From NCBI GenBank assembly GCA_046846435.1, contig CP128407.1, positions 682,001-746,000 on the forward strand: a DNA stretch of 64,000 nucleotides. Reading direction: 5' to 3'. Source of the DNA: Nanosynbacter sp963524495. Its GTDB lineage: Bacteria; Patescibacteriota; Saccharimonadia; Saccharimonadales; Saccharimonadaceae. Under the pieces are notes generated by a model. That model had not been told where the DNA came from. It worked only from the letters and a program-made list of their open reading frames with translations, and searched no databases. This document shows, in pieces, positions 15,334 through 24,343 of this stretch (position 1 is the first letter of the stretch; each line of letters opens with the position of its first letter). Made by a program: the position numbers and the translations under genes.

Positions 15334-17756
15334 GGTCGTCTGTCTCCGCCGCCCGGAGGATTGGTTGGGCCGGGCGAGGTGCCGCCACTGCCACCACCCG
15401 AACCGCCACCGCTGCCACCGCCACTGCCATTACCGCCGCCCGGATTTTGGTCGTCATCGCCGGCACTACCACACGACGCAGTCTTTCGCGAATGTTTCGT
15501 CGCATCAAATTTGTCTTCGCTGATGGTGATGAGCCGCTTGGTAGCTAGGTCACAGACGGTGATCTGCTTAGTGGTGGACGTTTGCCGACAATCAGCAGCG
15601 TTCTTGGAGTATTTAGCGGCGTCAAATTGGTCTTCAAAAATTGACTCCATTTGCTTGGTGGCGAGATTACACACCTCAATCTTTGGCTTGGTCTGATCAC
15701 ATTTCTCGGTCGGGAGGGCGTTCGAGAGGAAATATTCTTTGTAGGCGCCGGAGCTGGAATCATCAGCCAGACCACCATTACTACTACACACACTCCGCTG
15801 GACAACGCCGTTTGGTACATCAAAGCCAGTTTTCGCGCCTGCCAGCAGCTTGGTCATCGTCGCCCGCCAAATTGGCGCTGCCACGTCCGATCCACCGCTG
15901 TTCATGACTTTATTATTGTTATTGCCGACCCACACGCCGACAGCATATTGCGGCGTATAGCCAATCGTCCAGGCATCGCGGTTATCATTGGTGGTACCCG
16001 TCTTGACAGCAACCGTTTTACCGCCCACCGTCAGGCTGCTACCAAACATCCCCGCCCGCGCGGCGTTGTCCGACAGGATACTGGAGATGAGATAAGCGCC
16101 GCCCTGACTGATCGCTTGGCGTGTGTTCGCTACTTTCCACGAAACATTTTTGTTGAATTTGTCCTTGACTTCGGTGATAAGATTGAGCGATTCGTACTGC
16201 GTACCGCCATTGGCAAAGGCCGCGTAGGCGTTAGTCATCTCGCTCAGGCGCACCTCGGCCGAGCCAAGCGCCAGTGACAATCCGTAATTTTTGTTTTCAT
16301 CGAGGGTGCTGATGCCGAGTTTCTTGGCGGCTTGGATGGAGCGATTGATGCCATACTTTTGCATGATCAAAACGCTCGGGATGTTCAGCGACCAGCTCAG
16401 CGACTTGCGCGTCGTCACCTTGCCGTTCCAGCGACGGGTAGCGTTGTAGGGCACATAACCATTGAAGTTAGTTAATTTATCATCAAAAACTGTCGCCGGC
16501 GTGATAGCGCCATCAGCCATCGCCTGCGCATAATACAGCGGCTTGAAGCTCGAGCCAGGCTGGCGCGGCGTGGTCACCATATTGACCTTGCCCCATTCGG
16601 TGTTATTGTAATCAGCGCTGCCGACCAGAGCCCGCACCTCGCCAGTTTTTGGATCAATGACGATACCGCTAGCGTTGGTACCACCGAGGCGATTGATTTG
16701 CTTCATTTGTTTGGCGATATTTTCTTGGAGGAGATGCTGCGTGTCGAGATTCAGCGAAGTCTTGACGCGGTAGCCCGAGCGCATGACTTTTTCGTAGCCA
16801 TATTTGTCGCTGAGTTGCTTGATAACCATCTCGGCAAAGTGCGGCGCTGCGGAGTTGGTGTGAGCCGCGCCGCCACCGGCGTATGCTAGCTGTGTGGCTT
16901 CTGCCTGTTGCTTCTGTTCCTCAGTGATAAAGCCTTCAGTCTGCATTCGACCAAGCACCGTCTTTTGGCGCTGCTTGGCATATTCGGCATTACCGCTGAT
17001 CGGTGAATAGCGGCTTGGCGCCGGCAGTACACCAACCAGCATACTGCTCTCGGCCAGTGTCAAATCCTTCGGCGACTTATTGAAATACACCTTGGCCGCC
17101 TCCTCGATACCAAAAGCATTTTCGCCAAAGTACACCGAGTTCAGATACATCATCAAGATCTGCTCTTTGCTATAATTCTGCTCAATGGCGATGGCCATAA
17201 ATAGCTCTTGGTACTTGCGCATAAAGCTGTGTTCATTGCTGAGTAAATTATTCTTAACCAACTGTTGCGTCAAGGTCGACCCACCGCCATGCCGCGTGAT
17301 CGCCGCCCGGAAAATACTAAAGATATTAAAGCCGCTGTGCTTGTAAAAATCTTTATCCTCGCTGGCGATCAGTGCCTTTTTCATGTTCTCAGAGATATCC
17401 TTGAGCTGCACCAAGTTCCGCCGCTCGGCATTGCCAACGCTATAAATCACTTTGTCGTTGGCATCAGTCAGCACGATGCCGGTATTATTGCGGTTCATCA
17501 GCCGCTCCTGATCAGCGATGTCGCGGGCATAGTAAAGATAGCTGGCAATCGGCACGATGATCAAAAACAGTAGAATCGGCAGCAGACACACCATGATTTT
17601 TTTCGGCCGGCTCAGCCGCCAAAACCACAAAAAGTGTTTGTGCTGACGCGGTAATTTACCAGATTTCGCCTTGACTTGACCGAGATTGGCATACCGACCC
17701 ATGTGCGGCGGCTGCTTCTTTATCGGAGCTCGTTTTCCCTTGCCTAATTGCACCAT
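15330..17756 (-). CDS. Class A penicillin-binding protein with repeat tail
   Basis: 808 residues. Membrane helix about residues 53-75; glycosyltransferase domain with ASEDKDFYKHSGF and GGSTLTQQLVKN; transpeptidase domain with SxxK (GSSFKPL), SxN (SWSLN) and KTG (KTGTTNDNRDAW). It polymerises and cross-links peptidoglycan outside the membrane. After the catalytic core come two tandem repeats of about 35 residues with paired cysteines (CNLATKQMESIFEDQFDAAKY..., CDLATKRLITISEDKFDATKH...) and a Gly/Ser/Pro-rich C-terminus. The repeats are not PASTA domains. TGGTATAAT lies 6 nt before the ATG. ruvC is 8 bp upstream, ruvA overlaps downstream. Confidence 0.95.
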   Translation of the reverse strand: MVQLGKGKRAPIKKQPPHMGRYANLGQVKAKSGKLPRQHKHFLWFWRLSRPKKIMVCLLPILLFLIIVPIASYLYYARDIADQERLMNRNNTGIVLTDANDKVIYSVGNAERRNLVQLKDISENMKKALIASEDKDFYKHSGFNIFSIFRAAITRHGGGSTLTQQLVKNNLLSNEHSFMRKYQELFMAIAIEQNYSKEQILMMYLNSVYFGENAFGIEEAAKVYFNKSPKDLTLAESSMLVGVLPAPSRYSPISGNAEYAKQRQKTVLGRMQTEGFITEEQKQQAEATQLAYAGGGAAHTNSAAPHFAEMVIKQLSDKYGYEKVMRSGYRVKTSLNLDTQHLLQENIAKQMKQINRLGGTNASGIVIDPKTGEVRALVGSADYNNTEWGKVNMVTTPRQPGSSFKPLYYAQAMADGAITPATVFDDKLTNFNGYVPYNATRRWNGKVTTRKSLSWSLNIPSVLIMQKYGINRSIQAAKKLGISTLDENKNYGLSLALGSAEVRLSEMTNAYAAFANGGTQYESLNLITEVKDKFNKNVSWKVANTRQAISQGGAYLISSILSDNAARAGMFGSSLTVGGKTVAVKTGTTNDNRDAWTIGYTPQYAVGVWVGNNNNKVMNSGGSDVAAPIWRATMTKLLAGAKTGFDVPNGVVQRSVCSSNGGLADDSSSGAYKEYFLSNALPTEKCDQTKPKIEVCNLATKQMESIFEDQFDAAKYSKNAADCRQTSTTKQITVCDLATKRLITISEDKFDATKHSRKTASCGSAGDDDQNPGGGNGSGGGSGGGSGGGSGGTSPGPTNPPGGGDRRP

Positions 17757-17762
17757 ATATCA

Positions 17763-17771
17763 ATTATACCA
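17763..17771 (-). promoter_or_regulatory. Extended -10 box for the PBP gene (leaderless)
   Basis: TGGTATAAT with spacer TGATAT (6 nt) to the ATG at 17756. It overlaps the ruvC stop region. Confidence 0.55.
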
Positions 17772-18246
17772 CGCTGGGGCGCGTCATCGCGGCATGGGTG
17801 ATGGCCGCCGCCAGTGCATCGGCGCAGTCATCTGGCTTGGGCACTTGGCTGAGGCCTAGATTTAGGCGCACCATTTCCTGAATCTGCTTTTTGTCAGCCT
17901 TGCCATAGCCAGTTAGCGTCTGTTTGATCTGTAGCGGCGTGTATTCAGCGATCGCGAGGCCTGCCTTGCGTCCAGTCAGCATCGCCACACCGCGAGCATG
18001 GGCCACGGAAATAGCGGTGGTGACGTTGCGCGCAAAAAATAATTTTTCAATTGACATCACCTCGGGTTTAGTCTCAGCGATAATCTCCGTCAGGCCATCA
18101 AAAATCTCCGCCAGCCGCTCGTCTAGCGGCGTGTGCGCCGGCGTCTTGATCACACCAGCCGTCACCAGCCGATAGCCGCCCTGCTTCGCGTCAATCACGC
18201 CAAAGCCCAAGATACCAGTCCCCGGATCAATACCGATGATTCTCAT
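17764..18246 (-). CDS. ruvC: Crossover junction endodeoxyribonuclease RuvC
   Basis: 160 residues from MRIIGIDPGTGILGFGVI. The RNase H-like acidic residues are visible in IGIDPGTG, SIEKLFFARN and DDCADALAAAITHA. It resolves Holliday junctions made accessible by RuvAB. The start is set at 18246, since a TGCTATAAT ends 6 nt upstream; a longer in-frame extension with a non-ATG start would include the promoter and is rejected. Confidence 0.96.
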   Translation of the reverse strand: MRIIGIDPGTGILGFGVIDAKQGGYRLVTAGVIKTPAHTPLDERLAEIFDGLTEIIAETKPEVMSIEKLFFARNVTTAISVAHARGVAMLTGRKAGLAIAEYTPLQIKQTLTGYGKADKKQIQEMVRLNLGLSQVPKPDDCADALAAAITHAAMTRPSVV

Positions 18247-18252
18247 GAGTTT

Positions 18253-18261
18253 ATTATAGCA
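18253..18261 (-). promoter_or_regulatory. Extended -10 box for ruvC (leaderless)
   Basis: TGCTATAAT with spacer AAACTC (6 nt) to the ATG at 18246. Confidence 0.6.
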
Positions 18262-18316
18262 CCCGGCGGCGGTGATCATTAATGCAAGCGGTCGCCTCGA
18301 CGAGCTCCTCGCCAAG

Positions 18317-20212
18317 TTATCGCTTGCCGCGCGTGATGGTGTGTTTCAGCCGGGCAGCAGCCCGACCAATTTCCCAGCGCCACTGCCAGCCAGCATAACC
18401 AACCGCCAGCAGACTGACGCCGCCGAGCACCCACCAGCCCCACATCGCGCCTGTCACCTGCTTGACCTGCTCCGGCGCAAAGCCAGTTTTTGGTGCAGTA
18501 GCCAGCGCGACCTTGCGGCAGCGGCGGGTCTTTGGATTGCGTTCAAAGCCTTCGGCACACTCCTTCAACACGTCACTATCAGCGGCAATTTTCTTGCAGC
18601 GGCCGGTGGCGGGATTACGAAACTTACCGTCGGGACATGGCTTCAGAGTTTTGGCGGCTGTGGCTGCAATTGACCGGCACCGACCAGTTATCTCGCTCCG
18701 ATAATACCCTTCACGACACGGCGTTTGGGTTTTGAGCTTGCTGATGTTGCGGCACCGACCGGTTTCTGGTGAACGATATTGGCCGGGCTTACACGGCGCG
18801 AGTTCCGGCTCACTCACGATATTACGACAGCGGCCCGTCTCCGGCGAACGGTACTGCCCCGGACGGCACGGCGTCGGCACTGGCTCCACCGGCTCCTTGA
18901 CGCAGCGGCCCGTGAGCTCGTGACGCACATAGCCCGCCTTGCAATCTGGCCACTGCTTGAATTCGTTAGGCCGAGCCGGTGTCGGTGAAAATGTCACCTT
19001 CCATTCCCCGTCAAGCAGGCTCCACGACGAGTCCTTGGCCAGGCCAGCAAATGATGTCTGGTCAATTTCATTGCCGCTCTCGTCCAGCACGTACACTTCG
19101 CCGCCGCCGGTCTTTGTTAATTTGAGATTTGTCTCTGCCAGCCGAACGACATGCAGCGCCCTGGCCGCCAGCTCAACACCCCTGAACGTGTGCGTCGTGT
19201 CCTTGTGCTTACCCCGACCTTTGACGAGAATGGTGCAGCCCGTGAGGTCGAGGTCGCTGGTCCCGGCATTAATAATCTCGATAAACGGTGCGTCGACATT
19301 GGTCGCGATCTCGTGTAATTTTAAGCCACTACAGCGATTACTCGGTGGCGCCGGATCAACTGGCGGACGCGGCTCGTCAGGCTCACTGCACGCTGGCAGC
19401 TCACGCAAACGCGGCGCCTCGCCGACCGAAAAATCGCTGGCGTTATTATCCGTATCAATCACCACGCCATTCGTTTGGCAGCGCCAGGCGTGTAGCTTGC
19501 CGCCCAGCCGAATCGGGCTACCCTCACGCTCTGACGCCGCACCCCAGCCAACCAGATCCGACACCCGCCCATCACTCATCACAAATTTGACAGAGCCGCC
19601 GGTTTTTGCCAGCACTTTCTTGCTATCAAACCGTAGGTCGGCCTGCTCATCGGTTAGCCGGCTATCACCGACCACCAACGCCCCGCCCGCCAGCACCATT
19701 AGGTCAGTCGATATTGTTTTGAGCACTGTCACATGCCCCTTTTGGTTAACATACTGCAGCGTCCAGCCGGCAATATTGACTGGCCCTGACGACGGATTGT
19801 AGAGTTCGACGTAGGTGCCGCGCGCTGTATCGAGGCCGATTTTAGTGATCAAGAGTTTGGCCGATGTGCGAGCCGCAGCTGACGGTGCAGGAGGTTCGGA
19901 AGGCACTGGCTTGGCCGGTGCGGGTGTCGATGGGTCTCTAGGCGGCGTTGACGGAGCGGGCGTAGACGTAGACGTACCGCCAGAAGCTGTGTCCGGCGTG
20001 GCCGCTGCTGGAGCTAATGGCCTGGTCGGAGCTGCCGAGCTGGGTACTGGATTGGCTGGGCGCGGCGCGGGCGTGTGGGTTGGCGCAACCGGTGTCGAGC
20101 CGCTAGCAGGAGGTGCGGCCTCTGGTGGGGAGTCGCTCGCAAACGCCACCACCGGCTGAAACACCAGCGCAATTATCGTTGACATAAGTAGTAGGCGGGT
20201 CAAAACCTTCAT
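18317..20212 (-). CDS. Lamin-tail-domain surface protein with six Cys-pair repeats
   Basis: 631 residues. Signal peptide (residues 1-26), a Pro/Ala/Ser/Thr-rich stretch (about 27-115), two lamin-tail-like beta domains (TYVELYNPSSGPVNIAGWTL and PFIEIINAGTSDLDLTGCTI), then six tandem repeats of about 22-30 residues on the theme CxxGxYRxxxTGRCRxI (for example CKPGQYRSPETGRCRNI), a C-terminal membrane helix (MWGWWVLGGVSLLAVGYAGW) and a basic tail. This is a cell-wall or membrane-anchored adhesin layout. The repeats probably each form one disulfide. It lies between yebC and ruvC and has GGGAG before its ATG. Confidence 0.85.
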   Translation of the reverse strand: MKVLTRLLLMSTIIALVFQPVVAFASDSPPEAAPPASGSTPVAPTHTPAPRPANPVPSSAAPTRPLAPAAATPDTASGGTSTSTPAPSTPPRDPSTPAPAKPVPSEPPAPSAAARTSAKLLITKIGLDTARGTYVELYNPSSGPVNIAGWTLQYVNQKGHVTVLKTISTDLMVLAGGALVVGDSRLTDEQADLRFDSKKVLAKTGGSVKFVMSDGRVSDLVGWGAASEREGSPIRLGGKLHAWRCQTNGVVIDTDNNASDFSVGEAPRLRELPACSEPDEPRPPVDPAPPSNRCSGLKLHEIATNVDAPFIEIINAGTSDLDLTGCTILVKGRGKHKDTTHTFRGVELAARALHVVRLAETNLKLTKTGGGEVYVLDESGNEIDQTSFAGLAKDSSWSLLDGEWKVTFSPTPARPNEFKQWPDCKAGYVRHELTGRCVKEPVEPVPTPCRPGQYRSPETGRCRNIVSEPELAPCKPGQYRSPETGRCRNISKLKTQTPCREGYYRSEITGRCRSIAATAAKTLKPCPDGKFRNPATGRCKKIAADSDVLKECAEGFERNPKTRRCRKVALATAPKTGFAPEQVKQVTGAMWGWWVLGGVSLLAVGYAGWQWRWEIGRAAARLKHTITRGKR

Positions 20213-20273
20213 TGTGAACTCCCTGCTTGGCTTATGTTGACTGATTATATTGTAAAAGAAATTCCTCCGAAAC

Positions 20274-20299
20274 GCAAAAGAGCGCCGTCGGAGGCGCTC
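20274..20299 (-). terminator. Rho-independent terminator of yebC
   Basis: On the minus strand GAGCGCC-TCCGAC-GGCGCTC is followed by TTTT, 29 nt after the yebC stop. It insulates yebC from the surface-protein gene. Confidence 0.8.
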
Positions 20300-20327
20300 G
20301 ATATACAGTCAATAACCTAAGCGAAGG

Positions 20328-21044
20328 TCACTCCGCAGTGATATCGGCATTGGTATGCACATTCACCACATCATCCAGGTCATCCAGTGCATCAACCACC
20401 TTCATCAATTTCTGCGCAGTTTCCGAGTCGGCAATCTCAACTGGCGTATTGGCAATGTAGCGCAGCTCGGCGTCTTTTACGTTCAAACCCTGCTCAACCA
20501 ACTGATTTCTAACGTTCGCCAAATCTTTCAGCTCCGTGTAAACAATGATCTCGCCGTCTTCCTCGACCGCGTCTTCAGCGCCAGCGTCCAGCACTTGCAG
20601 TAGCAATTCTTCGCCCGTGCCTTCCACGGTGATCACACCCTTGCGAGTAAATTGAAACGCCACGCTGCCAGCGTCAGCGATTTGCCCACCGTTCTTCACC
20701 AATGCGGTTTTTACTTCCGGCAACGTGCGATTACGATTGTCGGTCGCTGTTTCGATGATGATACCGACACCGCCCGGACCGTAGCCTTCATAGGTAATTT
20801 CTTCCAGTGCCGCCGCGCTCTTATCCGCCACGCGGTCAATCGCCCGCTGGATATTTGCGCTTGGCATGTTGGCGGCCTTGGCTTTTTCAATGGCCATTGC
20901 CAAACTTGCATTCAGTGCTGGGTCAGTACCGCCGCGCGCCGCAATGGCAATTTGATTACCCAATTTCGTGAAAATCGCGCCGCGCTTCGCATCAACAATC
21001 GCTTTCTGCCGGTGCGTGGTCGCCCATTTACTATGTCCTGCCAT
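20328..21044 (-). CDS. yebC: YebC/TACO1-family translational regulator
   Basis: 238 residues starting MAGHSKWATTHRQKAIVDAKRG, the family hallmark (GHSKWxxIxxxKxxxDxxRG), with YEGYGPGGVGIIIE in the middle domain. Members help ribosomes through difficult motifs such as polyproline. That role fits the very Pro-rich proteins encoded nearby (18317-20212, 40456-41334), though this link is inference. It has a TGGAGG site and a separate upstream TATACT, so it has a normal leader. yebC commonly neighbours ruvC. Confidence 0.96.
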   Translation of the reverse strand: MAGHSKWATTHRQKAIVDAKRGAIFTKLGNQIAIAARGGTDPALNASLAMAIEKAKAANMPSANIQRAIDRVADKSAAALEEITYEGYGPGGVGIIIETATDNRNRTLPEVKTALVKNGGQIADAGSVAFQFTRKGVITVEGTGEELLLQVLDAGAEDAVEEDGEIIVYTELKDLANVRNQLVEQGLNVKDAELRYIANTPVEIADSETAQKLMKVVDALDDLDDVVNVHTNADITAE

Positions 21045-21101
21045 GTGTCTATGCCTCCAGAAAATTCGTTTCTTTTAGTATAGCAGAAAACAGGAGAAGG
21101 G

Positions 21102-21989
21102 TTAACTATTGATCCGGTCGTCAATGTTTTCCGGAAAGGTAAAGCCACCGCAATCTGATTCTATATATATCACCTTAACAGGTACGTCATTGAGGCCTTT
21201 CTTGTCCTTAATGCGCAACCCATATTGAGAGGAGATGATTCCCTCGTGGACATACAAACCCAGCATCCCTGCGACATACCACCTGGCCGCGTTGTCGTTA
21301 TTCTGCTGCAAAATCCCACATGGGACTTGTATGGTAGGACAGTGGGCGTCCTCTGGCAAAGTCACATCAGAACCTACTAAATATGCCTTGGGAAGTGATT
21401 CATCTAACTTCGGCACCCAGATATTGGGGTTGCCATGCTCGAGATCCATAACGTTCTGCAAGACCTCTTTTCGACGCCGAGAATTATCCTCAGCAATCCC
21501 CACCACAAGATCCGATACGCTTATCTCATAGGAGCTCAACCTACCTTGTCCTCGCCACATATTTAAGTCACCGATAAACTGATACATAATTGCATCGCTA
21601 AGCTTGTCGGATTCAACAAGAGGCGCTACTACCTTTCGCATCCGCTCTAAATACTTTTCTTCAATTGCGGCTTGAGCAGTCTGTAGTGCTTCCTTAGTGT
21701 GCAGGTCCTCTCCGTCTGTCGGGGCCTTATTCTCAGCGCGCCGCCTAGCGACTTCTTCCAGGTATTCATTACGTACCTTGGTAGTTTCATCACATATCGC
21801 GTTTAACCGCCGAGGTGTCATTGGCCTGCCCAGTTCCTGCGTCTCGTCGTCTTGCGCACCACTATAGCCCTCAGCCCCACTAGGCTGTTGCTCACCATCA
21901 TTAGTCGATGCGACCGCCAGCCCCTCCCATGGACCCGTCAAGCCCTGGCCTTGATTACTGCTATCTCCACCTATTCTTTCTTTGCCCAT
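21102..21989 (-). CDS. Unknown cytoplasmic protein (295 aa)
   Basis: No family recognised. The first 55 residues are polar and low-complexity (Gly/Gln/Glu/Ser rich); residues 60-150 are strongly helical and charged (EYLEEVARRRAENK, AAIEEKYLERMRKVV); the C-terminal third looks globular (WVPKLDESLPKAYLVGSDV, ARWYVAGMLGLYVHEGIISSQYG). No signal peptide or membrane helix. GGAGGAG precedes the ATG. The layout resembles the N-termini of other large lineage-specific proteins in this window. Confidence 0.65.
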   Translation of the reverse strand: MGKERIGGDSSNQGQGLTGPWEGLAVASTNDGEQQPSGAEGYSGAQDDETQELGRPMTPRRLNAICDETTKVRNEYLEEVARRRAENKAPTDGEDLHTKEALQTAQAAIEEKYLERMRKVVAPLVESDKLSDAIMYQFIGDLNMWRGQGRLSSYEISVSDLVVGIAEDNSRRRKEVLQNVMDLEHGNPNIWVPKLDESLPKAYLVGSDVTLPEDAHCPTIQVPCGILQQNNDNAARWYVAGMLGLYVHEGIISSQYGLRIKDKKGLNDVPVKVIYIESDCGGFTFPENIDDRINS

Positions 21990-22153
21990 TTCACTCCTCC
22001 AGATTGAATAATGTTATACCTCTCTAGCCATCGCCCGAGGATTGAACCTGTACCCACCCATCCCAAGTGATCAGCTGAATAGCCTGATAGTAGTACATGC
22101 ATCAGGTTTCCTCAAGTATGAGCGAGATCGGTAGCCTGCCACAATCGTCCACG

Positions 22154-23608
22154 CTACTCAACCACATTACTCTCACGCAGCCGCAGCCCGGTCTGTCGCC
22201 GCATCCACCACATTGCCCCGATAATGACGAGGTAGGTAATGATTACCCACGGCCAGCTCAAGTTCACCTCCAGCTGCGCCCAGTCCAGCCCTGCCAGCCA
22301 CGTGGCGACGCCGACCATATACTGGAGCAGCCACGTTGTCGGCGCGGCGATGAGCCCGGCCACCACCGGCACATCTGCGCACACGCCAACCACAAAGGTC
22401 AGCAGCATTGCCAGCGGCACCAATGGCAGAATGAGCACATTCGCGATCAGCGCCACGTTACTGATCACGCCAAATGACGCCACCAAGAGCGGCCACGTCA
22501 TGATCTGGGCCGACACCGTCTCGCCGATAATCTGCCGGATCACCCCGGGCGGCTTCGCACCAAAAAAGTATCGCTGCAGTAGCGGCGCCAGGATAATCAC
22601 CCCACTAAACGCCGCGAAGCTCAATTGCCAACCAAGGTCGTTCCAGCCAAACTGCGGATTGATAAGTAGCGTCATCGCCGCAGCGACCGGTAGCAGCACC
22701 AACGGATGAATCGTCCGGCCATAATACCACGCGGCTAGGCTGAGGCCCGCCACCAGCCCGGCCCGCGACATGCTCGGACTGAGGCCGGTCATCGCCATAA
22801 AGCCAATGATCATCACACCAGCGCTCAGTGCTGCCAGATATTTCGACACTTTGATGAACAGTCGCCGCGCCAGCCGCACCAAAATCGTCAGGTTATAGCC
22901 GCTGGCCACGATAACGTGCGTCAAACCCGCAACCTGCAGCGCCGTCATCAATTCCAGCGGCAATGCCCGCCGTAAACCCATCAAGAACCCGAGGCCCAGT
23001 GCCGCCTCCGACTCCGGCACGTACCGTCGTACCCGCTCCGCGAACCAATCCCGGACACCCACCGCCACATCGCCCGGTTGCTCGCGCGTCACTCGCTCAA
23101 CCGCTGCCCGCGACATCCGCGCTGCAAACGCCCCAAACCCATCGGTTAGCGTGCCCCGAACGGTGACCACGTCGCTACGTTTAATCGCCTGACTATGCCT
23201 CGTCACCACCCAGACACTGCCAGGCAGCCGCCGATCATTACTCACGATATCGCCCAGCCGCAGCACTGTCTGCCCCTTTTTATCGACATCAGGATCTTCC
23301 AGCACCCGTCCGCTCAGCCGCACCGTTTGACCGATTAGCGTTTGATAGTGCTCCAATCCAATCTGTCCCAAACTGCCTCGCCACAGCCCAACCAGCACTC
23401 CGCCGACTAGAGCCACTATGATCAGCCAGCGCCGCGCCCCGACAAGCGACGCTAGGGCCAATATCATTCCCGCCCCCAACCACATCCAACCAGCGAACAG
23501 CCCGTACGGCGCTCGCATCACGCTGATAACGCCGATGACGATGCCGACGCCAGCTGCCGCCAACAGCCACGACACATGCAAACGCTGAGTGAGGCCGAGA
23601 GACTTCAT
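22154..23608 (-). CDS. comEC: ComEC/Rec2 competence DNA-uptake channel
   Basis: 484 residues, polytopic. An N-terminal DUF4131/OB region (TVRLSGRVLEDPDVDKKG) is followed by the ComEC domain with GFLMGLRRALPLELMTALQV and GLTHVIVASGYNLTILV. It would pass single-stranded DNA across the cytoplasmic membrane. The C-terminal metallo-beta-lactamase domain of the longest ComEC proteins is absent. It supports natural transformation, together with the PilB-like ATPase at the window start. TATACT lies 6 nt before the ATG. Confidence 0.93.
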   Translation of the reverse strand: MKSLGLTQRLHVSWLLAAAGVGIVIGVISVMRAPYGLFAGWMWLGAGMILALASLVGARRWLIIVALVGGVLVGLWRGSLGQIGLEHYQTLIGQTVRLSGRVLEDPDVDKKGQTVLRLGDIVSNDRRLPGSVWVVTRHSQAIKRSDVVTVRGTLTDGFGAFAARMSRAAVERVTREQPGDVAVGVRDWFAERVRRYVPESEAALGLGFLMGLRRALPLELMTALQVAGLTHVIVASGYNLTILVRLARRLFIKVSKYLAALSAGVMIIGFMAMTGLSPSMSRAGLVAGLSLAAWYYGRTIHPLVLLPVAAAMTLLINPQFGWNDLGWQLSFAAFSGVIILAPLLQRYFFGAKPPGVIRQIIGETVSAQIMTWPLLVASFGVISNVALIANVLILPLVPLAMLLTFVVGVCADVPVVAGLIAAPTTWLLQYMVGVATWLAGLDWAQLEVNLSWPWVIITYLVIIGAMWWMRRQTGLRLRESNVVE

Positions 23609-23614
23609 ATTGTT

Positions 23615-23620
23615 AGTATA
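23615..23620 (-). promoter_or_regulatory. -10 box for comEC (leaderless)
   Basis: TATACT with spacer AACAAT (6 nt) to the ATG at 23608. Confidence 0.5.
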
Positions 23621-23666
23621 CGCAAAGTGCGGCCAGACTTACATCAAATCACCTGAAATGGATACA

Positions 23667-23695
23667 ATAAAAATCCTAGTTCATGAACTAGGATT
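23667..23695 (-). terminator. Rho-independent terminator of tRNA-Lys
   Basis: A perfect 24-bp palindrome (23672-23695, arms AATCCTAGTT, centre CATG) is followed on the minus strand by a T-rich run, 10 nt past the tRNA CCA end. Confidence 0.85.
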
Positions 23696-23705
23696 ATTCT
23701 CCACT

Positions 23706-23782
23706 TGGAGGGCCCACCGGGGCTTGAACCCGGGACACCCTGCTTAAAAGGCAGGTGCTCTAACCAACTGAGCTATGGGCCC
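23706..23782 (-). tRNA. tRNA-Lys (anticodon TTT)
   Basis: A full cloverleaf is legible on the minus strand: acceptor GGGCCCA/TGGGCCC, D-arm AGCTCAGTTGGTTAGAGC, anticodon stem CCTGC/GCAGG around loop CTTTTAA, T-loop with GGTTCAA, discriminator T and an encoded CCA (23706-23708). Confidence 0.97.
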
Positions 23783-23851
23783 GCGTATGACGCGCAGCGC
23801 AACAAAGCGAGAACGCGACTTTTCACATTTTATCACAGAGGAGCGGCATTT

Positions 23852-24343
23852 TCAACGCTTTGTTTTCTTGGCAGCGGGCGCCCTGGCCCGAAGCGGCAAG
23901 CTCATGTCAAGCAGCCCCGCCACTAGTCCGACGGTCGCCGCATAGCGCCACCAGTCACTCAGCAATTTGTACGTCTTCATCGCCTCCGCGTCCAAGGTCA
24001 TAAACTTGCCCAGTGGCCGCACCAGCACCGCCGCTGCTAAGACGCCGACCAGCACCGCCGAGATCAGCCGTAGCAACTTGCCAGGTCCCTTTGGCCCGGC
24101 AATTAATAATAGCACCAGCGGTCCTACCGTCAGGATAATCGTCGCCACCACGCCATTTGGCAGTCCCGCCACACTACTAACACCCAGCCCGCCGATCACC
24201 CCAGCCAGCCACTCCGCCCATAATTCTGCCAACAGTGCACCAGCCGCCAGTGCCAGCGCCAACACGCCAAATCGCCGGTTTAACACGAACGCTAACGCCG
24301 TCACCGCCACAGCCACGCCGCCAAACAACAACACCACACTCAC
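23852..24343 (-). CDS. Polytopic membrane protein of unknown function (163 aa)
   Basis: Four hydrophobic segments (about residues 3-20, 24-48, 62-82, 88-108) and a shorter one near 138-152, then a basic tail (RARAPAAKKTKR). No family recognised. The ATG overlaps the stop of the DUF192 gene by 4 nt, so the two are translationally coupled. Confidence 0.7.
   Translation of the reverse strand: MSVVLLFGGVAVAVTALAFVLNRRFGVLALALAAGALLAELWAEWLAGVIGGLGVSSVAGLPNGVVATIILTVGPLVLLLIAGPKGPGKLLRLISAVLVGVLAAAVLVRPLGKFMTLDAEAMKTYKLLSDWWRYAATVGLVAGLLDMSLPLRARAPAAKKTKR

Noticed and set aside
15001..15696. Plus-strand frame with poly-Pro stretch
   Set aside because: Antisense to ruvA and the Gly-rich tail of the PBP.
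19815..20159. Plus-strand Gly/Val-rich frame
   Set aside because: Antisense to the Pro/Ala-rich region of the lamin-tail protein.
22020..22060. A GGTTCAATCC-like T-arm on the minus strand suggesting a tRNA remnant
   Set aside because: The flanking bases do not pair as a T stem, and no anticodon or acceptor arm can be drawn.
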